This document shows, in pieces, positions 1-9,511 of a stretch of DNA of 64,000 nt (position 1 is the first letter of the stretch; each line of letters opens with the position of its first letter). The notes under the pieces are model-generated. The model searched no databases. It saw only the letters and a list, made by a program, of their open reading frames with translations, and was not told the origin of the DNA. The stretch lies in contig CAVYJC010000002.1 in NCBI GenBank assembly GCA_963768715.1, positions 124,001 to 188,000 of the forward strand, in the 5' to 3' direction. The position numbers and the translations under genes were made by a program. The stretch is from DATKEJ01 sp963768715. GTDB taxonomy: Bacteria > Bacteroidota > Rhodothermia > Rhodothermales > DATKEJ01.

Positions 1-921
1 GTAACCGTCAGAACCACCGTCAAAGTCTGTCCCGTTCCAAACGTAGCCAATGCCACGCGTGGTGTCGGAACCGACATAGTCATTCGTCGCGTCACCAAGG
101 TCGGGGTCAGACCATAAACCGAAATAGGTTTCGGTCAACTGCTGCCCCCCCTTGTTAATCAACTTGTACTTGTAGAAAGTCGTGTTGTTGATGGCGTCGG
201 CCGTCTTGAACGCGAAGGCAGTTACTTGGACTTCGAGGCCGATCGGCTGTGTCAGCGACCATCCGTGCTCGTTGCCTTTGTCGTTCATGACCCACCAGAT
301 GGTCTGGTCACCCAGAACTTGGGGGCGGTCGCCGCCAGCCAGATTGTAGTTGTCCGGATTGCCGTCACCGTCCACCACAGGGGCGCCCAAATCAAACGGC
401 CAGTTCGTCAAGTCAGGCGTCGCGACACCTGTGTCTTCATAGTTCAACACGTCCTGGCGGTCCACCTTGTACAAGTGGTCGTAAGCACTGCAGTCCGCCG
501 GTGGATTCCCATTGTCATCCAGCGGGCCAGGCCACAGTTCCCAGGGACCGTAGTCTGAGGCGATCATCCGAAGATCACCATCTACCAGGCCACCAAGCCA
601 GATGCCGGACGCAAAGATCGCGTTACCTGCACCTGACTGGGGCACGTTGTAAAGAGGTCCTGCACCCTTCCAAAACAGGCCGCCGTTGTTATACAGGCGG
701 GCCCGAACGGAATTGATGTTCAGGTCCTTGAAGTCAACGCCGGCCTGGCAGGAGCCATATGTCTTCCCGGCAGTTGCCCACTCAAGGCGCAATTGTTCGA
801 GTTTCTTTGCTTTCAGTGCGTCTATCTCACGCTGGTTCTTGTTCTTGTCAGCAAGCGCTGCGGACGTCAGCCCGAAGAACCCGATGAGAAGCCAAAGAAA
901 CGTTTTTCTAAAGGCAGTCAT
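1..921 (-). CDS. Secreted protein of the T9SS-associated type, 3' end outside window
   Basis: The reading frame runs open from an ATG at 921 to the window edge (at least 307 residues), so its C-terminus is missing. The product opens with a signal peptide (basic MTAFRK, hydrophobic WLLIGFFGL, Ala-rich end near residue 22). It contains the segment FASGIWLGGLVDGDLR, a motif I associate with large secreted Bacteroidota proteins that end in a type IX secretion tail; that tail would lie off the window. It sits about 100 bp downstream of the TonB receptor on the same strand, so a shared transcript is plausible, with a hairpin between the two genes. No catalytic motif is visible and the function is unknown. 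It could be a surface adhesin or a partner of the receptor, which is inference only. Confidence 0.75.
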   Translation of the reverse strand, partial: MTAFRKTFLWLLIGFFGLTSAALADKNKNQREIDALKAKKLEQLRLEWATAGKTYGSCQAGVDFKDLNINSVRARLYNNGGLFWKGAGPLYNVPQSGAGNAIFASGIWLGGLVDGDLRMIASDYGPWELWPGPLDDNGNPPADCSAYDHLYKVDRQDVLNYEDTGVATPDLTNWPFDLGAPVVDGDGNPDNYNLAGGDRPQVLGDQTIWWVMNDKGNEHGWSLTQPIGLEVQVTAFAFKTADAINNTTFYKYKLINKGGQQLTETYFGLWSDPDLGDATNDYVGSDTTRGIGYVWNGTDFDGGSDGY

Positions 922-976
922 CTTAATACTCGTTTCGAGGATTCCTTTTCGACTAGTTGGATTGAACGCTGGGGTT

Positions 977-1015
977 ACCTGGGCAGGGGGGCCGTACGGG
1001 CCCTCCCTGCCAGGT
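977..1015 (-). terminator. Long GC-rich intercistronic hairpin downstream of the TonB receptor
   Basis: An almost perfect inverted repeat of about 16 pairs closes on a GTAC centre; the outer arms are ACCTGG at 977-982 and CCAGGT at 1010-1015, with small bulges near 983 and 1004. It lies 10 bp past the stop codon of the TonB receptor. No U-run follows on the minus-strand transcript, so it is not a textbook intrinsic terminator. It may instead protect the receptor mRNA 3' end or reduce read-through into the downstream secreted-protein gene. Confidence 0.5.
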
Positions 1016-1024
1016 TCTCTTCGC

Positions 1025-4000
1025 CTAGAAGTTCACCCGCAGACCGAGTCGCGTAAGACGCGGTATTCCGTAATTGGTGGGGTCATTGACCCGTACTCCA
1101 TACAGGAATGAAGCAACTTCAGGAATTTCCCGCGATCGAATGTAGTCTCGGCCGTCGGCGGCTTGTCTCCAACCATCGTCGCCGGGAAGACCAGTGGCTC
1201 GGAACACGTTCAGCGTGTTGTCCACATTGAGCAGGTTCTGTACCCACAGGAACGCCGTCATGCTGAGATTGTCACCGAGATCGAATTTCCTGTCAACACG
1301 AAGGTTAACCAGGGTCGACCAGTCGATGTACTCACCATTAATGCTTCCCTTGGGCGCCAGAATGAAGCTGTTGAAGATCGGGTTCGGACCTTGCAGCGGC
1401 GTGTATGGCTTACCGCTTCTCAGGTTGGCCACGATGTTAAACCCGAAGTTCTCCAGAATCGAGGCACCACCGACCGTCGGACCCTCGCCTTTTCCGAGAC
1501 GATAGTCGACGTTCAGGTTGATCGAGTGGCGACGGTCGAAGTCGAGCGGGCTGAGGAAGTTCGGGAAACCCGATCCGTCAGCCGGACCGCGCCAAGCGAT
1601 CTGGGTCGTCGTGATGCCGTCTGAGCCCGTTCCATTGGCAAACTGCAACGTATAGTTCGCATTGAACGACACATTGTTCGTGCGCCTGAGGTCGAACTCG
1701 AACTGGACTCCTCTGACTGTTCCAAAGTCGTTGTTTCCGAAGAACGAGTAGCCGTTCGGGAATCCAAAGGCGATGGACTCGAGCTGAATCAGGTTGTCGA
1801 TCGACTTATAAAAGCCGGACACCGTAAACGCTGAGCGAGCGCCAACGCGCTGACGGAAACCGAGTTCGTACTCCGTGGTCGTCGTGGGTTCCAAACCGTT
1901 GTTATTGACCGTCTGCGTGGCTTCACTGGCCAGGTAGTATTCCTCGAGTCCGTCATGGAAGTATTCGTACGGCCGCTCCGACGTCTTGTCATAGTGCGCA
2001 AAGAACAGCGCCTGGTCCGTGACCGGGAAGCTCACGCCGATGCGCGGCATCCAAGTCGTTTGCGGGCTGTAGTCTTTGAAAACGTCCGACGAGATCGGCC
2101 CTTTGACTTCCGGTGCGCCGGCGACGTTGATGTCAGAGCCCTTGGCCTGTTGACCGTTAGCATCGAAGAAGTTGCCGTCGAGGTCACGGTAACCGACAAT
2201 GTTGCGACTGCCGTCGAAGTAGACCGCGTAGTCACCACCGATGTTGGACGGCGCACTGACCTCGCTCGCGCGCGTGATTGGCACCAGCGCGAAGCGATCC
2301 TTAAGGACGAGCGAGTTATTGTCGAACACGTCCACACGCAGACCCAGGTTCAAGACCAAGTCTTTGTACTCGATCTTATCCTGAACATAGCCGGCGTAGT
2401 AAATCGGCTCGTACGGTGCGAGGTCGCAAAGACTCGAGCCCGGGTTCGTATTGCAGTCGCCCGAAGCGCCCTGCACGAAGTTGTCGATGCTCTCACTGTC
2501 GGCCTCTTTCGTGCCCAGATAGTTGTAGCCGTAGTAGTCGATGGTGTTCTGAATCGCAGTGTACGGGAGCTGATCCCATCCGGAGACGCATTGGCCCGAT
2601 CCTACCTCGCAAACGGCGTCGTTGTTGTTGTACTTGGCCGCCGACTGGATTCCGCCAAAACCACCAATCGCCCAGTAGAAACGCTGTGTGCGCTGCTCGT
2701 ACTCACCCCCGAACTCGATCTGATGCAGGCCAACCTGCGTCGTCGCGTTCGCCGACAGGCGAAACTGGGAGTTCTTGTTATGCAGGTAGTTCTGGTCCGA
2801 TCCCCCAGGGGTCGTCAGTACGGAATAGACACTCTCAATAGCCGGCAAGCTGCCATCTGCGTATTGCTGGACATACATGCTGTCGTCGGCATTCCAAGTC
2901 TTGTACCGCGCCACGACAGAATTCGCCGCATTATCGATGTCGCCATAATTCATAAGGTCCCTTATGTCGTGCGAGAACGCCCGATCATAACGGAAGCGCT
3001 CGAATGTCGACCAGTCAGCCTGAACCTGGTAGAAGGTCGAGTTCGACAGGCGGTGCGTCCACGAGGCCCCGAGCCCTAACGTCTTCTGGTCGTCATTCCC
3101 AAAACGGTCTGAAGCGAATGTGGCCCGCTCCTGATCCTGCGTACTGAGAAACGTCCGCGATGTCTGCTCGAGGTTCTGATAGCGTCCCGTCAAGCGAACA
3201 TTCACGGCGTGACTCGGGCTGAACGTCAGGTTGCCGTTAATGCGCTGAACGTCCTGGCCATAATTCGGATACCCGCTCTGCTGGCTGTAGTGGGAGATCG
3301 GTTCGACTTCGGCACCGTTAATCGGCACAGGGGTCAGGAGGTCATAACCGGCCGGCACATCCATGCCTGCGAGCGCTTCGTCCAGGCTCGCCCCGTCCGC
3401 AAGATTACCAGGCAAGGGGACATACACCTTGTCGCCGTCCGTATTCACGAACGGAAGAACCTGCGGGTTCTCGCGGAGAGCGTTGAGGTAGACCGGATCC
3501 AGGATGGTCGGCTCAACAGCACGCGGATCCCTGTTGTCGCTGTGCTCTAGCTCGCCGGCGACAAAGAAGCTTAGGCCACCGACAAGTGGTCCGCCCAGTG
3601 AAAGTGAACCCAAATTGTAACCGTAGTCGTCCAGGACTTCGGATGTGATTCCCTCGAGCGAACCGAAGAAGTCAGAACCACCCGACTTCGTCGTGATTGA
3701 GATGACGCCTGACATGGCGTCTCCGTACTTGGCGGGGAGCGATCCGATGAGCATTTCCTGCTCCTGAATCGCGCCCTGGGCAACGGCCGTGGAGCCAATG
3801 ACTTTGACACCGTCTACGAAGTAGACCGTCTCTTGGTCGCGGCCACCACGAATGTTGAGCTGGTTCGATCCTTCGTCGTTCACGACGCCGCCTTGCAGCG
3901 CTGCGACACCGGCGATGCCGCGGACAGGCAGGTTCTCGATTTCCTCACCGGTAACGACCTTCGGAACACCGATGGCGTCTTTCTGAATGAGGGGGCGCTC

Positions 4001-4351
4001 GTACTCAACTACGAGCTCACCGAGAGCCGCTACGTCCTCGCCCAAAGCAAAATCGAGCTGCCGTGTGTAGCCGGCGCTGACTCCGACACCCGAATAAACG
4101 AGCGATTCGTAGCCAACAAATGAAGCTCGGACCGTATAGTTGCCGACAGGTACTCCAATAATGAAGTATTCCCCGTTGGCATTGGTCGCGGTACCCATTT
4201 GGGTCCCGTCGATCACTACGGTCGCGCCAGGCAAAGGTTCGTTCGTGGATCTATCCACAACGGTTCCTGCCAACTTCCCCGAGTTCTGAGCCCATGCAAG
4301 CACAGGCACCAACACGAGGTAAGCCGCGAGCGTACTCACCTTACGAAACAT
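1025..4351 (-). CDS. TonB-dependent receptor, SusC/CarboxypepD_reg type
   Basis: This 1108-residue outer-membrane receptor should import a large ligand using TonB energy. The signal peptide ends near residue 22 (LAWAQ). It is followed by a carboxypeptidase-regulatory-like Ig domain at about 25-105 (GTVVDRSTNEPLPGATV, then NANGEYFIIGVPVG), a plug at about 115-225 (NIRGGRDQETVYFVDG, then GVISITTKSGG) and a long beta-barrel. It ends in the aromatic LGLRVNF expected for barrel insertion. A strong GGAGG lies just ahead of the ATG, which supports this start. It is not paired with a SusD gene here; the downstream neighbour is a secreted protein of unknown role. The substrate cannot be read from sequence. 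Confidence 0.93.
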   Translation of the reverse strand: MFRKVSTLAAYLVLVPVLAWAQNSGKLAGTVVDRSTNEPLPGATVVIDGTQMGTATNANGEYFIIGVPVGNYTVRASFVGYESLVYSGVGVSAGYTRQLDFALGEDVAALGELVVEYERPLIQKDAIGVPKVVTGEEIENLPVRGIAGVAALQGGVVNDEGSNQLNIRGGRDQETVYFVDGVKVIGSTAVAQGAIQEQEMLIGSLPAKYGDAMSGVISITTKSGGSDFFGSLEGITSEVLDDYGYNLGSLSLGGPLVGGLSFFVAGELEHSDNRDPRAVEPTILDPVYLNALRENPQVLPFVNTDGDKVYVPLPGNLADGASLDEALAGMDVPAGYDLLTPVPINGAEVEPISHYSQQSGYPNYGQDVQRINGNLTFSPSHAVNVRLTGRYQNLEQTSRTFLSTQDQERATFASDRFGNDDQKTLGLGASWTHRLSNSTFYQVQADWSTFERFRYDRAFSHDIRDLMNYGDIDNAANSVVARYKTWNADDSMYVQQYADGSLPAIESVYSVLTTPGGSDQNYLHNKNSQFRLSANATTQVGLHQIEFGGEYEQRTQRFYWAIGGFGGIQSAAKYNNNDAVCEVGSGQCVSGWDQLPYTAIQNTIDYYGYNYLGTKEADSESIDNFVQGASGDCNTNPGSSLCDLAPYEPIYYAGYVQDKIEYKDLVLNLGLRVDVFDNNSLVLKDRFALVPITRASEVSAPSNIGGDYAVYFDGSRNIVGYRDLDGNFFDANGQQAKGSDINVAGAPEVKGPISSDVFKDYSPQTTWMPRIGVSFPVTDQALFFAHYDKTSERPYEYFHDGLEEYYLASEATQTVNNNGLEPTTTTEYELGFRQRVGARSAFTVSGFYKSIDNLIQLESIAFGFPNGYSFFGNNDFGTVRGVQFEFDLRRTNNVSFNANYTLQFANGTGSDGITTTQIAWRGPADGSGFPNFLSPLDFDRRHSINLNVDYRLGKGEGPTVGGASILENFGFNIVANLRSGKPYTPLQGPNPIFNSFILAPKGSINGEYIDWSTLVNLRVDRKFDLGDNLSMTAFLWVQNLLNVDNTLNVFRATGLPGDDGWRQAADGRDYIRSREIPEVASFLYGVRVNDPTNYGIPRLTRLGLRVNF

Positions 4352-4462
4352 ATGCGACCTCCGTTGGAGTGATGTTTGGTGATTAACTAACGGAGCCGGA
4401 GTAAAACTCCCGCCCCTCTTTTATTAAGGTTGTTGATGGTTCGCAACCGGAATGTCCAATCC

Positions 4463-4603
4463 AGAAGTTGTCAAATCTGCAGTTACGTCTAACTAGCCTA
4501 ATTCTGGATTAAGCGAGACCTAGGAGATAAACCTAGATCGCGGAGTTGGTGGCTATAGCAAATTGCGTTTATCAAAATAAGCGCCGCGCTAAGAAGTTGT
4601 CAA
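4463..4603 (-). repeat. 12-bp direct repeat upstream of the TonB receptor
   Basis: The 12-mer AGAAGTTGTCAA occurs identically at 4463-4474 and 4592-4603, 129 bp apart. On the minus strand each copy reads TTGACAACTTCT and so contains a perfect -35-like hexamer. The distal copy has a matching -10 at the right distance, while the proximal copy has none that I can see. It could be two regulator sites, a duplicated promoter, or chance. Confidence 0.45.
4574..4603 (-). promoter_or_regulatory. Candidate sigma-70-like promoter for the TonB receptor
   Basis: On the minus strand TTGACA (4598-4603) and TATTTT (4574-4579) are separated by 18 bases, close to a general bacterial housekeeping promoter. It lies about 220 bases upstream of the receptor ATG. 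Bacteroidota promoters often use a different -7 element (TAnnTTTG), and the sequence TATTTTG here comes close to that too. It has not been tested, and a nearer start site is possible. Confidence 0.35.
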
Positions 4604-4693
4604 GGTATGAATCCTTGCCCCGCCCTCTGGAAGTGTGACTTTTCGGAAAGAGGACGCGGCTATAATCAATTATGCGTAGGCGCAAGCGTTTCG

Positions 4694-6286
4694 TCATGTG
4701 TCAACGTGGATCGCTCTAATTTGTTCTACGCCGTCGAGCGCCGCAATTTTTCGCAACACGGCGTCCGGTAAGGGTTCGTCAAGACTTATCGCGGTAAGCG
4801 CGGTAGCCCCTTTCTCCTTCCGCCCCAAAGCGAGCGATCCGATGTTCAGGTCAGCCTCTGCGAGAATGCGACCGACCGCCGCAAGCATGCCCGGACGATC
4901 GACATTCGAATAGAACAGGATATGACCGCTGGCTTGAATGTCAAAATCATAATCGTCAACTCGCGTAATTCTCGGTCGACTTTTTCCAAAAACGACGCCC
5001 GAAACTGATCGCGTCCTCCCTCCCACCGTACCTACAATCTCCATCAGATTCTTGAAACTTTGATCTGGAGGCAGCAACTGCTCTTCGACAGACAAGCCGG
5101 CTTCATCTGCAACAATCTTCGCATTAATCAAATTGACCGGGTCGCTTCTCCAACGCGAAACGAGCCCGCGCAGAACCGCCACCGTCAATATCTCCCTGAA
5201 TGAACTCAGCCACTCGCCGTGATACCGGATCACAACGGAATCCATCGCTTCGCCGACGAGCTGCGAGAGGAGACTGCCGAGTCGCTGCGTGAGGTCGATG
5301 TAGGGCTGGACTTCCGGATTCGCCGCCAGTCGAATCGCCATCGAATTGACGGCAGTCCGCACGGGCTCTCCCTGAAGCGCGCGAATTACCTCGACCGTAA
5401 CCTGCTCGGCAACCCTGCGTTGTGCCTCGCCCGTCGATGCGGCAATGTGCGGCGTCGTCACTACACGCGGATTCGAGAGCAGCTCGGCCATCTCTTCCAC
5501 CGGGGGCTCCGACGAGTATACATCCAGCGCTGCACCCGCCACGTGCCCCGACTTGATCGCTTCGAGAAGCGCATCCTCGTCGATTAGCCCACCCCGCGCG
5601 CAGTTGGCGATCCGCACGCCTTTGCGACACCGCCGCAGGGTCCCTGCATCGAGCATGCCTTTCGTCTCGGCGACGAGCGGGACGTGAAAAGTGATGAAAT
5701 CAGCACGTTCAACCAGATCACCGTAAGAAACAAGCTCGATGCCGAGCTTGTCGGCCGCCGCGGCAGAGACGACCGGATCCGTTCCAATTACTGTCATTCC
5801 GAACGACTGCATGCGCTGGGCTACGGCCTTGCCAATCTTGCCGAGCCCGACGACTCCGATCGTCTTGTCGTAGAGCTCGGCGCCCTTGAACGACTTGCGG
5901 TCCCAATTACCTTCCCCAACCGAACGATCGGCCTGAGGAATATTCCGGGCCATCGAGAGGATCATGGCGCAGGTATGCTCGGCCGTCGAGATGGTGTTTC
6001 CGTCGGGGGCATTCAAAACGAGAATCCCTCGCCTCGTGGCAGATTCGAGATCCACGTTGTCGACACCGACCCCGGCGCGACCGATCACTTTTAGATTCTT
6101 GGCCCGACTCATCAAGTCGGAATCGATCTTCGTCCCACTTCGGATGATCCAGCCGTCGATATCCCCAAGCTCCTCCTTCCACCCATTCGGCGCCGCCGAA
6201 TCGGGAAACCGAACCTCTATGCCCGCATCACGGAGCATCCCGGGGCAAACCTCATCGATCGGATCGGTTACCAATACGCACTGCAT
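4694..6286 (-). CDS. serA: D-3-phosphoglycerate dehydrogenase
   Basis: It catalyses the NAD-dependent oxidation of 3-phosphoglycerate, the first step of serine synthesis. The 530-residue length matches the long bacterial form. The substrate- and NAD-binding domains occupy about 1-315, with the Rossmann motif GVVGLGKIG at 144-152. Catalytic Arg lies in CARGGLIDE and catalytic His in TTPHIAAST. These are followed by an intervening allosteric substrate-binding domain (about 320-440) and a C-terminal ACT domain (from about 455, SNVDRPGMLAAVGRI) that usually binds serine for feedback inhibition. It starts at an ATG 37 bp after the engB stop, so cotranscription with sucD-engB is possible. Confidence 0.97.
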   Translation of the reverse strand: MQCVLVTDPIDEVCPGMLRDAGIEVRFPDSAAPNGWKEELGDIDGWIIRSGTKIDSDLMSRAKNLKVIGRAGVGVDNVDLESATRRGILVLNAPDGNTISTAEHTCAMILSMARNIPQADRSVGEGNWDRKSFKGAELYDKTIGVVGLGKIGKAVAQRMQSFGMTVIGTDPVVSAAAADKLGIELVSYGDLVERADFITFHVPLVAETKGMLDAGTLRRCRKGVRIANCARGGLIDEDALLEAIKSGHVAGAALDVYSSEPPVEEMAELLSNPRVVTTPHIAASTGEAQRRVAEQVTVEVIRALQGEPVRTAVNSMAIRLAANPEVQPYIDLTQRLGSLLSQLVGEAMDSVVIRYHGEWLSSFREILTVAVLRGLVSRWRSDPVNLINAKIVADEAGLSVEEQLLPPDQSFKNLMEIVGTVGGRTRSVSGVVFGKSRPRITRVDDYDFDIQASGHILFYSNVDRPGMLAAVGRILAEADLNIGSLALGRKEKGATALTAISLDEPLPDAVLRKIAALDGVEQIRAIHVDT

Positions 6287-6323
6287 AACTACTGTAAAAT
6301 ATGAGATTATCGATTCGCGCGAG

Positions 6324-6929
6324 TCACAGCAGGAGGGTATCGATCCACTCCCACGTCTCGTCCATACCCTGCTTCTTCAGCGCCGATGTGGCCACAATGG
6401 GAATCTCAAGGCCCTGTGACCCGAGCTTCTCACTGACACGACGACGGCTTGCCGCCCGCTCTTTCTGATTGAGCTTGTCGATCTTCGTCAAGAGCACCAG
6501 ATACGAACGATCATATTCACGAACGATCGAAGCCACTTCCATATCGGCATCTGTCGGCTCGTGGCGACTGTCGATCAAATGAACCACCAGCCGAAGAGCG
6601 GCTCGCTCCCGAACGTACCCCCGTATCAACCGGCCCCAGGTTTCACGCTGCCGCTTCGAGACCTTCGCATATCCGAGCCCCGGAAGATCCACGAGGTAGA
6701 ACAGATCGTTAATCCTATAAAAATTAACCGTTTGCGTTTTACCTGGAGTGCCACTCGTGTACGCCAACTTGCGTCGATTCACGAGCGCATTGATGAGCGA
6801 GCTTTTTCCAACGTTCGACCGTCCGACGATCGCTACTTCCGGCAGGTCGTCGTTCGGCATATCGACAAAACGGGTCGCAGAGGTAACGTATTCCGCCGAG
6901 ACGACCCGATCGACTTTTCCCTTTGTCAC
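6324..6929 (-). CDS. engB: Ribosome biogenesis GTP-binding protein EngB/YsxC
   Basis: This 201-residue TrmE-Era-EngA-like GTPase acts in 50S subunit assembly. The P-loop GRSNVGKSS is at 36-44, the switch segment is around PGKTQ, G3 is DLPGLGY, the G4 equivalent is LTKID and G5 is in TSALK. The start is a GTG whose bases overlap the stop of sucD (shared GTGA at 6926-6929), so the two are almost certainly translationally coupled. Length and motif order are normal for the family. Confidence 0.95.
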   Translation of the reverse strand: MTKGKVDRVVSAEYVTSATRFVDMPNDDLPEVAIVGRSNVGKSSLINALVNRRKLAYTSGTPGKTQTVNFYRINDLFYLVDLPGLGYAKVSKRQRETWGRLIRGYVRERAALRLVVHLIDSRHEPTDADMEVASIVREYDRSYLVLLTKIDKLNQKERAASRRRVSEKLGSQGLEIPIVATSALKKQGMDETWEWIDTLLL

Positions 6930-7792
6930 ATTAGTTGCTTGACGGCGGCTCCAATGTGGGCCGGATTCTCCACGATGGTTGCGCCTGCTTTCCTGAGCGC
7001 CGCGAATTTCTCTTCCGCCGTTCCTTTGCCACCTGCGATAATTGCTCCTGCGTGCCCCATACGTCGTCCGGGCGGCGCGGTGCGGCCCGCGATGAAGGCC
7101 ACGACCGGTTTCGTCATGCGTTCCTCGATGTAGGCAGCCGCTTCTTCCTCGGCGGAGCCGCCGATCTCTCCGATCATGACGACGGCCTCGGTCTTCGGAT
7201 CGGCCTCGAACAGTCTCAGAATGTCGATGAATCGACTTCCGACGATGGGGTCGCCGCCGATGCCGACGGCGGTACTTTGACCGAGACCCTGTCGGGTCAA
7301 TTGATCGACCGCCTCGTAGGTCAGGGTGCCGGACCTCGACACAACACCGACCGGCCCCGCGCTAAATATCATTGCGGGCATGATTCCGACCTTGGCCTGC
7401 CCCGGTGTCAGAACGCCGGGGCAATTCGGCCCGATCAGATTAGCCTCCGCCTTCTTCACACTCTGATAGACGGGAATCATGTCCGAGACCGGGATGCCCT
7501 CGGTGATACAGACGATCACTTTGATCCCCGCACCGACCGATTCAAGAATCGCGTCGGCGGCAAATGCCGGCGGCACGAAGATCACCGAGGCGTTCGCTCC
7601 TTCGTGTTTCACCGCGTCGTCGACCGTATTGAAAACGGGACGATCGAGGTGGGTCTGCCCTCCTTTACCGGGGGTCACACCCCCGACGACATTCGTGCCG
7701 TACTCGAGCATTTGACCGGTGTGGAACGAGCCCTCGGACCCGGTAATGCCCTGAACGACGAGGCGTGTATTTGAATCGACAAGAATGCTCAT
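6926..7792 (-). CDS. sucD: Succinate--CoA ligase alpha subunit
   Basis: This is the CoA- and phosphohistidine-bearing subunit of succinyl-CoA synthetase in the TCA cycle. The protein has 288 residues, the usual length. The N-terminal CoA-binding Rossmann fold contains VQGITGSEGSFHT, and the active-site His is in GRRMGHAGAII (H247). The beta subunit (sucC) is not adjacent, so the subunits are encoded at separate loci. The gene overlaps engB by four bases. Confidence 0.96.
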   Translation of the reverse strand: MSILVDSNTRLVVQGITGSEGSFHTGQMLEYGTNVVGGVTPGKGGQTHLDRPVFNTVDDAVKHEGANASVIFVPPAFAADAILESVGAGIKVIVCITEGIPVSDMIPVYQSVKKAEANLIGPNCPGVLTPGQAKVGIMPAMIFSAGPVGVVSRSGTLTYEAVDQLTRQGLGQSTAVGIGGDPIVGSRFIDILRLFEADPKTEAVVMIGEIGGSAEEEAAAYIEERMTKPVVAFIAGRTAPPGRRMGHAGAIIAGGKGTAEEKFAALRKAGATIVENPAHIGAAVKQLM

Positions 7793-7890
7793 TTGACGAT
7801 AGGATTCCGATTTGCGACGAAGCGGTCAGTGGAGCCCGCGTATCGCTAAGAAAAGTAAAGCCTCGACGGCTGCCGCGCAGGCCTTCACGC

Positions 7891-9450
7891 CTAATTCGAC
7901 CCGGCGACAATTTCTTCGACGGCGCGACCCGCACGGAATAGCGTCGCTTCGTCAAAAGCGCGCCCGAGGAATTGAGCCGCAACAGGAAGATTCGGAGTCT
8001 CAGGATGGTGGCCAATCGGAACGACGAGGCCCGGCAATCCCGCCAGATTCGCCGTAACTGTGTAAACGTCGCTCAGATACATTTCGAGCGGGTCGTCCAT
8101 CTTTTCACCGATCTTGAAAGCAGGAGAGGGCGTGGCCGGGGTAAGAAGGACATCTACCGATTCGAAGGCTGCCCTGAAATCGTCGCTGATCAGACGCCGA
8201 ACGCGCTGCGCCTTGGCGTAATACGCGTCGTAGTATCCGGAAGAAAGCACGTACGTTCCGAGCATGATGCGGCGCTTTACCTCATCTCCGAATCCCTCCG
8301 CCCGCGTCTGACTGTAGAGACGCTGAAGGAGCGAATCCTGCGTATCCAATTGCCGGCGGGCTCTGTCTGCCGCCTGCTCACTACCCTTCGCTTCGGCCTC
8401 TCTGACAACTCTCTCGAGATGAGCGGTCTCCTCAGCGAGTGCGTGTTCAACCTCCTTGACGTCGGCACGGTGGCCGTACCGAACACCGTCGTAACGCGCG
8501 AGATTACTCGACGCCTCAGCGGTGGCGAGGATGTAGTAGGTAGCGATCCCGTACGATGAGTGAGGAAGCGACACCTTGACGATCTCAGCACCACGACTCT
8601 TAAGTCGATCGACGAGTCCATCGATCATGGACCGAATACCCGTGTCGAGGCCTTCGGTAAAATACTCCTCGGGTAATCCAATTCTGAGCCCTTCGGCGCT
8701 ATCTGAACCGTCGCCGAAGTCAGGAACCGGAACAGGAGCACTTGTCGAGTCACGCTCGTCATGTCCGGCCATCACCTGCAGGAGGGATGCACAGTCGTCG
8801 ACCGTGCGTCCAAACGGGCCCATCGAGTCGAATGACGAGGCATAGGCTACGAGTCCGAAACGACTGACGCGACCGTACGTCGGTTTGAGTCCAACCACGC
8901 CGCAAAGCGCAGCCGGCTGGCGAATGGACCCGCCCGTGTCAGTGCCCAGGGTCGCATGGCACATGCCTGCGGCGACCGCAGCTGCCGAACCGCCCGACGA
9001 GCCGCCCGTCACGTAATCCAGGTTGGCTGGATTTCTCACGGGTCCGAAGTACGAATTCTCATTCGACGAACCCATAGCAAACTCGTCACAGTTCAGCTTG
9101 CCGACAATAATTGCTCCCGCACCAAGAAGACGTTCAACGGCGGTCGCATCATAAAGGGAGACAAACTTCTCGAGCATGTGCGACCCACAGGTCGTGGGCG
9201 CGCCGCGAACGCAAATGACGTCCTTGACGCCCAGCACGAGGCCGGTGAGCGGTCGATAGACACCGCGTTGCCGCTCGGCGTCGAGCTCGGCCGCTCGCTC
9301 CAGAGCGCCATCCCGGTCGATGTGCAAGAAGGCGTTCAGCTTCGCGTTCTTGTCATCGATCACCGATAAAAAGGAAGAGACCAGTTCGCTGCAACTGGTC
9401 TCATTTCTGGCCAGCGCCTCGCGTGCGCCGGCATACGAACCGTCAAGCAT
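7891..9450 (-). CDS. gatA: Asp-tRNA(Asn)/Glu-tRNA(Gln) amidotransferase subunit A
   Basis: This amidase-signature enzyme supplies ammonia for transamidation of misacylated Glu-tRNA(Gln) or Asp-tRNA(Asn) within GatCAB. It is 519 residues long. The catalytic Lys is K76 in LGVKDVI, the cis-Ser lies in GGSSGGS (149-155), and the nucleophile Ser is in GTDTGGSIRQPA (about S175). GatB and GatC are not in the window, as is usual when the genes are scattered. The adjacent gene is tatA, upstream on the same strand. Confidence 0.95.
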   Translation of the reverse strand: MLDGSYAGAREALARNETSCSELVSSFLSVIDDKNAKLNAFLHIDRDGALERAAELDAERQRGVYRPLTGLVLGVKDVICVRGAPTTCGSHMLEKFVSLYDATAVERLLGAGAIIVGKLNCDEFAMGSSNENSYFGPVRNPANLDYVTGGSSGGSAAAVAAGMCHATLGTDTGGSIRQPAALCGVVGLKPTYGRVSRFGLVAYASSFDSMGPFGRTVDDCASLLQVMAGHDERDSTSAPVPVPDFGDGSDSAEGLRIGLPEEYFTEGLDTGIRSMIDGLVDRLKSRGAEIVKVSLPHSSYGIATYYILATAEASSNLARYDGVRYGHRADVKEVEHALAEETAHLERVVREAEAKGSEQAADRARRQLDTQDSLLQRLYSQTRAEGFGDEVKRRIMLGTYVLSSGYYDAYYAKAQRVRRLISDDFRAAFESVDVLLTPATPSPAFKIGEKMDDPLEMYLSDVYTVTANLAGLPGLVVPIGHHPETPNLPVAAQFLGRAFDEATLFRAGRAVEEIVAGSN

Positions 9451-9511
9451 GAATCGTCAGTGCGATGCCCGGCAACGCCGACGTGAGTCGGGTGCCGGTA
9501 AATGGGCAGAG

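Larger units (their letters stand above)
4352..4693 (-). promoter_or_regulatory. 342-bp intergenic leader between serA and the TonB receptor
   Basis: This is the longest gene-free stretch without repeats in the window. Both flanking genes are on the minus strand, so it holds the serA 3' end and the upstream region of the receptor. It contains a candidate sigma-70-like promoter, a 12-bp direct repeat, a short palindrome GGAGTAAAACTCC at 4398-4410 and an AT-rich palindrome ATAATCAATTAT near 4661. No open frame of convincing quality and no RNA gene were recognised. A leader of this length fits regulation of the receptor, but no regulator binding site can be named. Confidence 0.45.

Noticed and set aside
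1955..3079. Long plus-strand open frame of 374 codons opposite the TonB receptor
   Set aside because: It is a shadow of a well-supported receptor gene on the other strand. Its translation is Val/Arg-rich without motifs.
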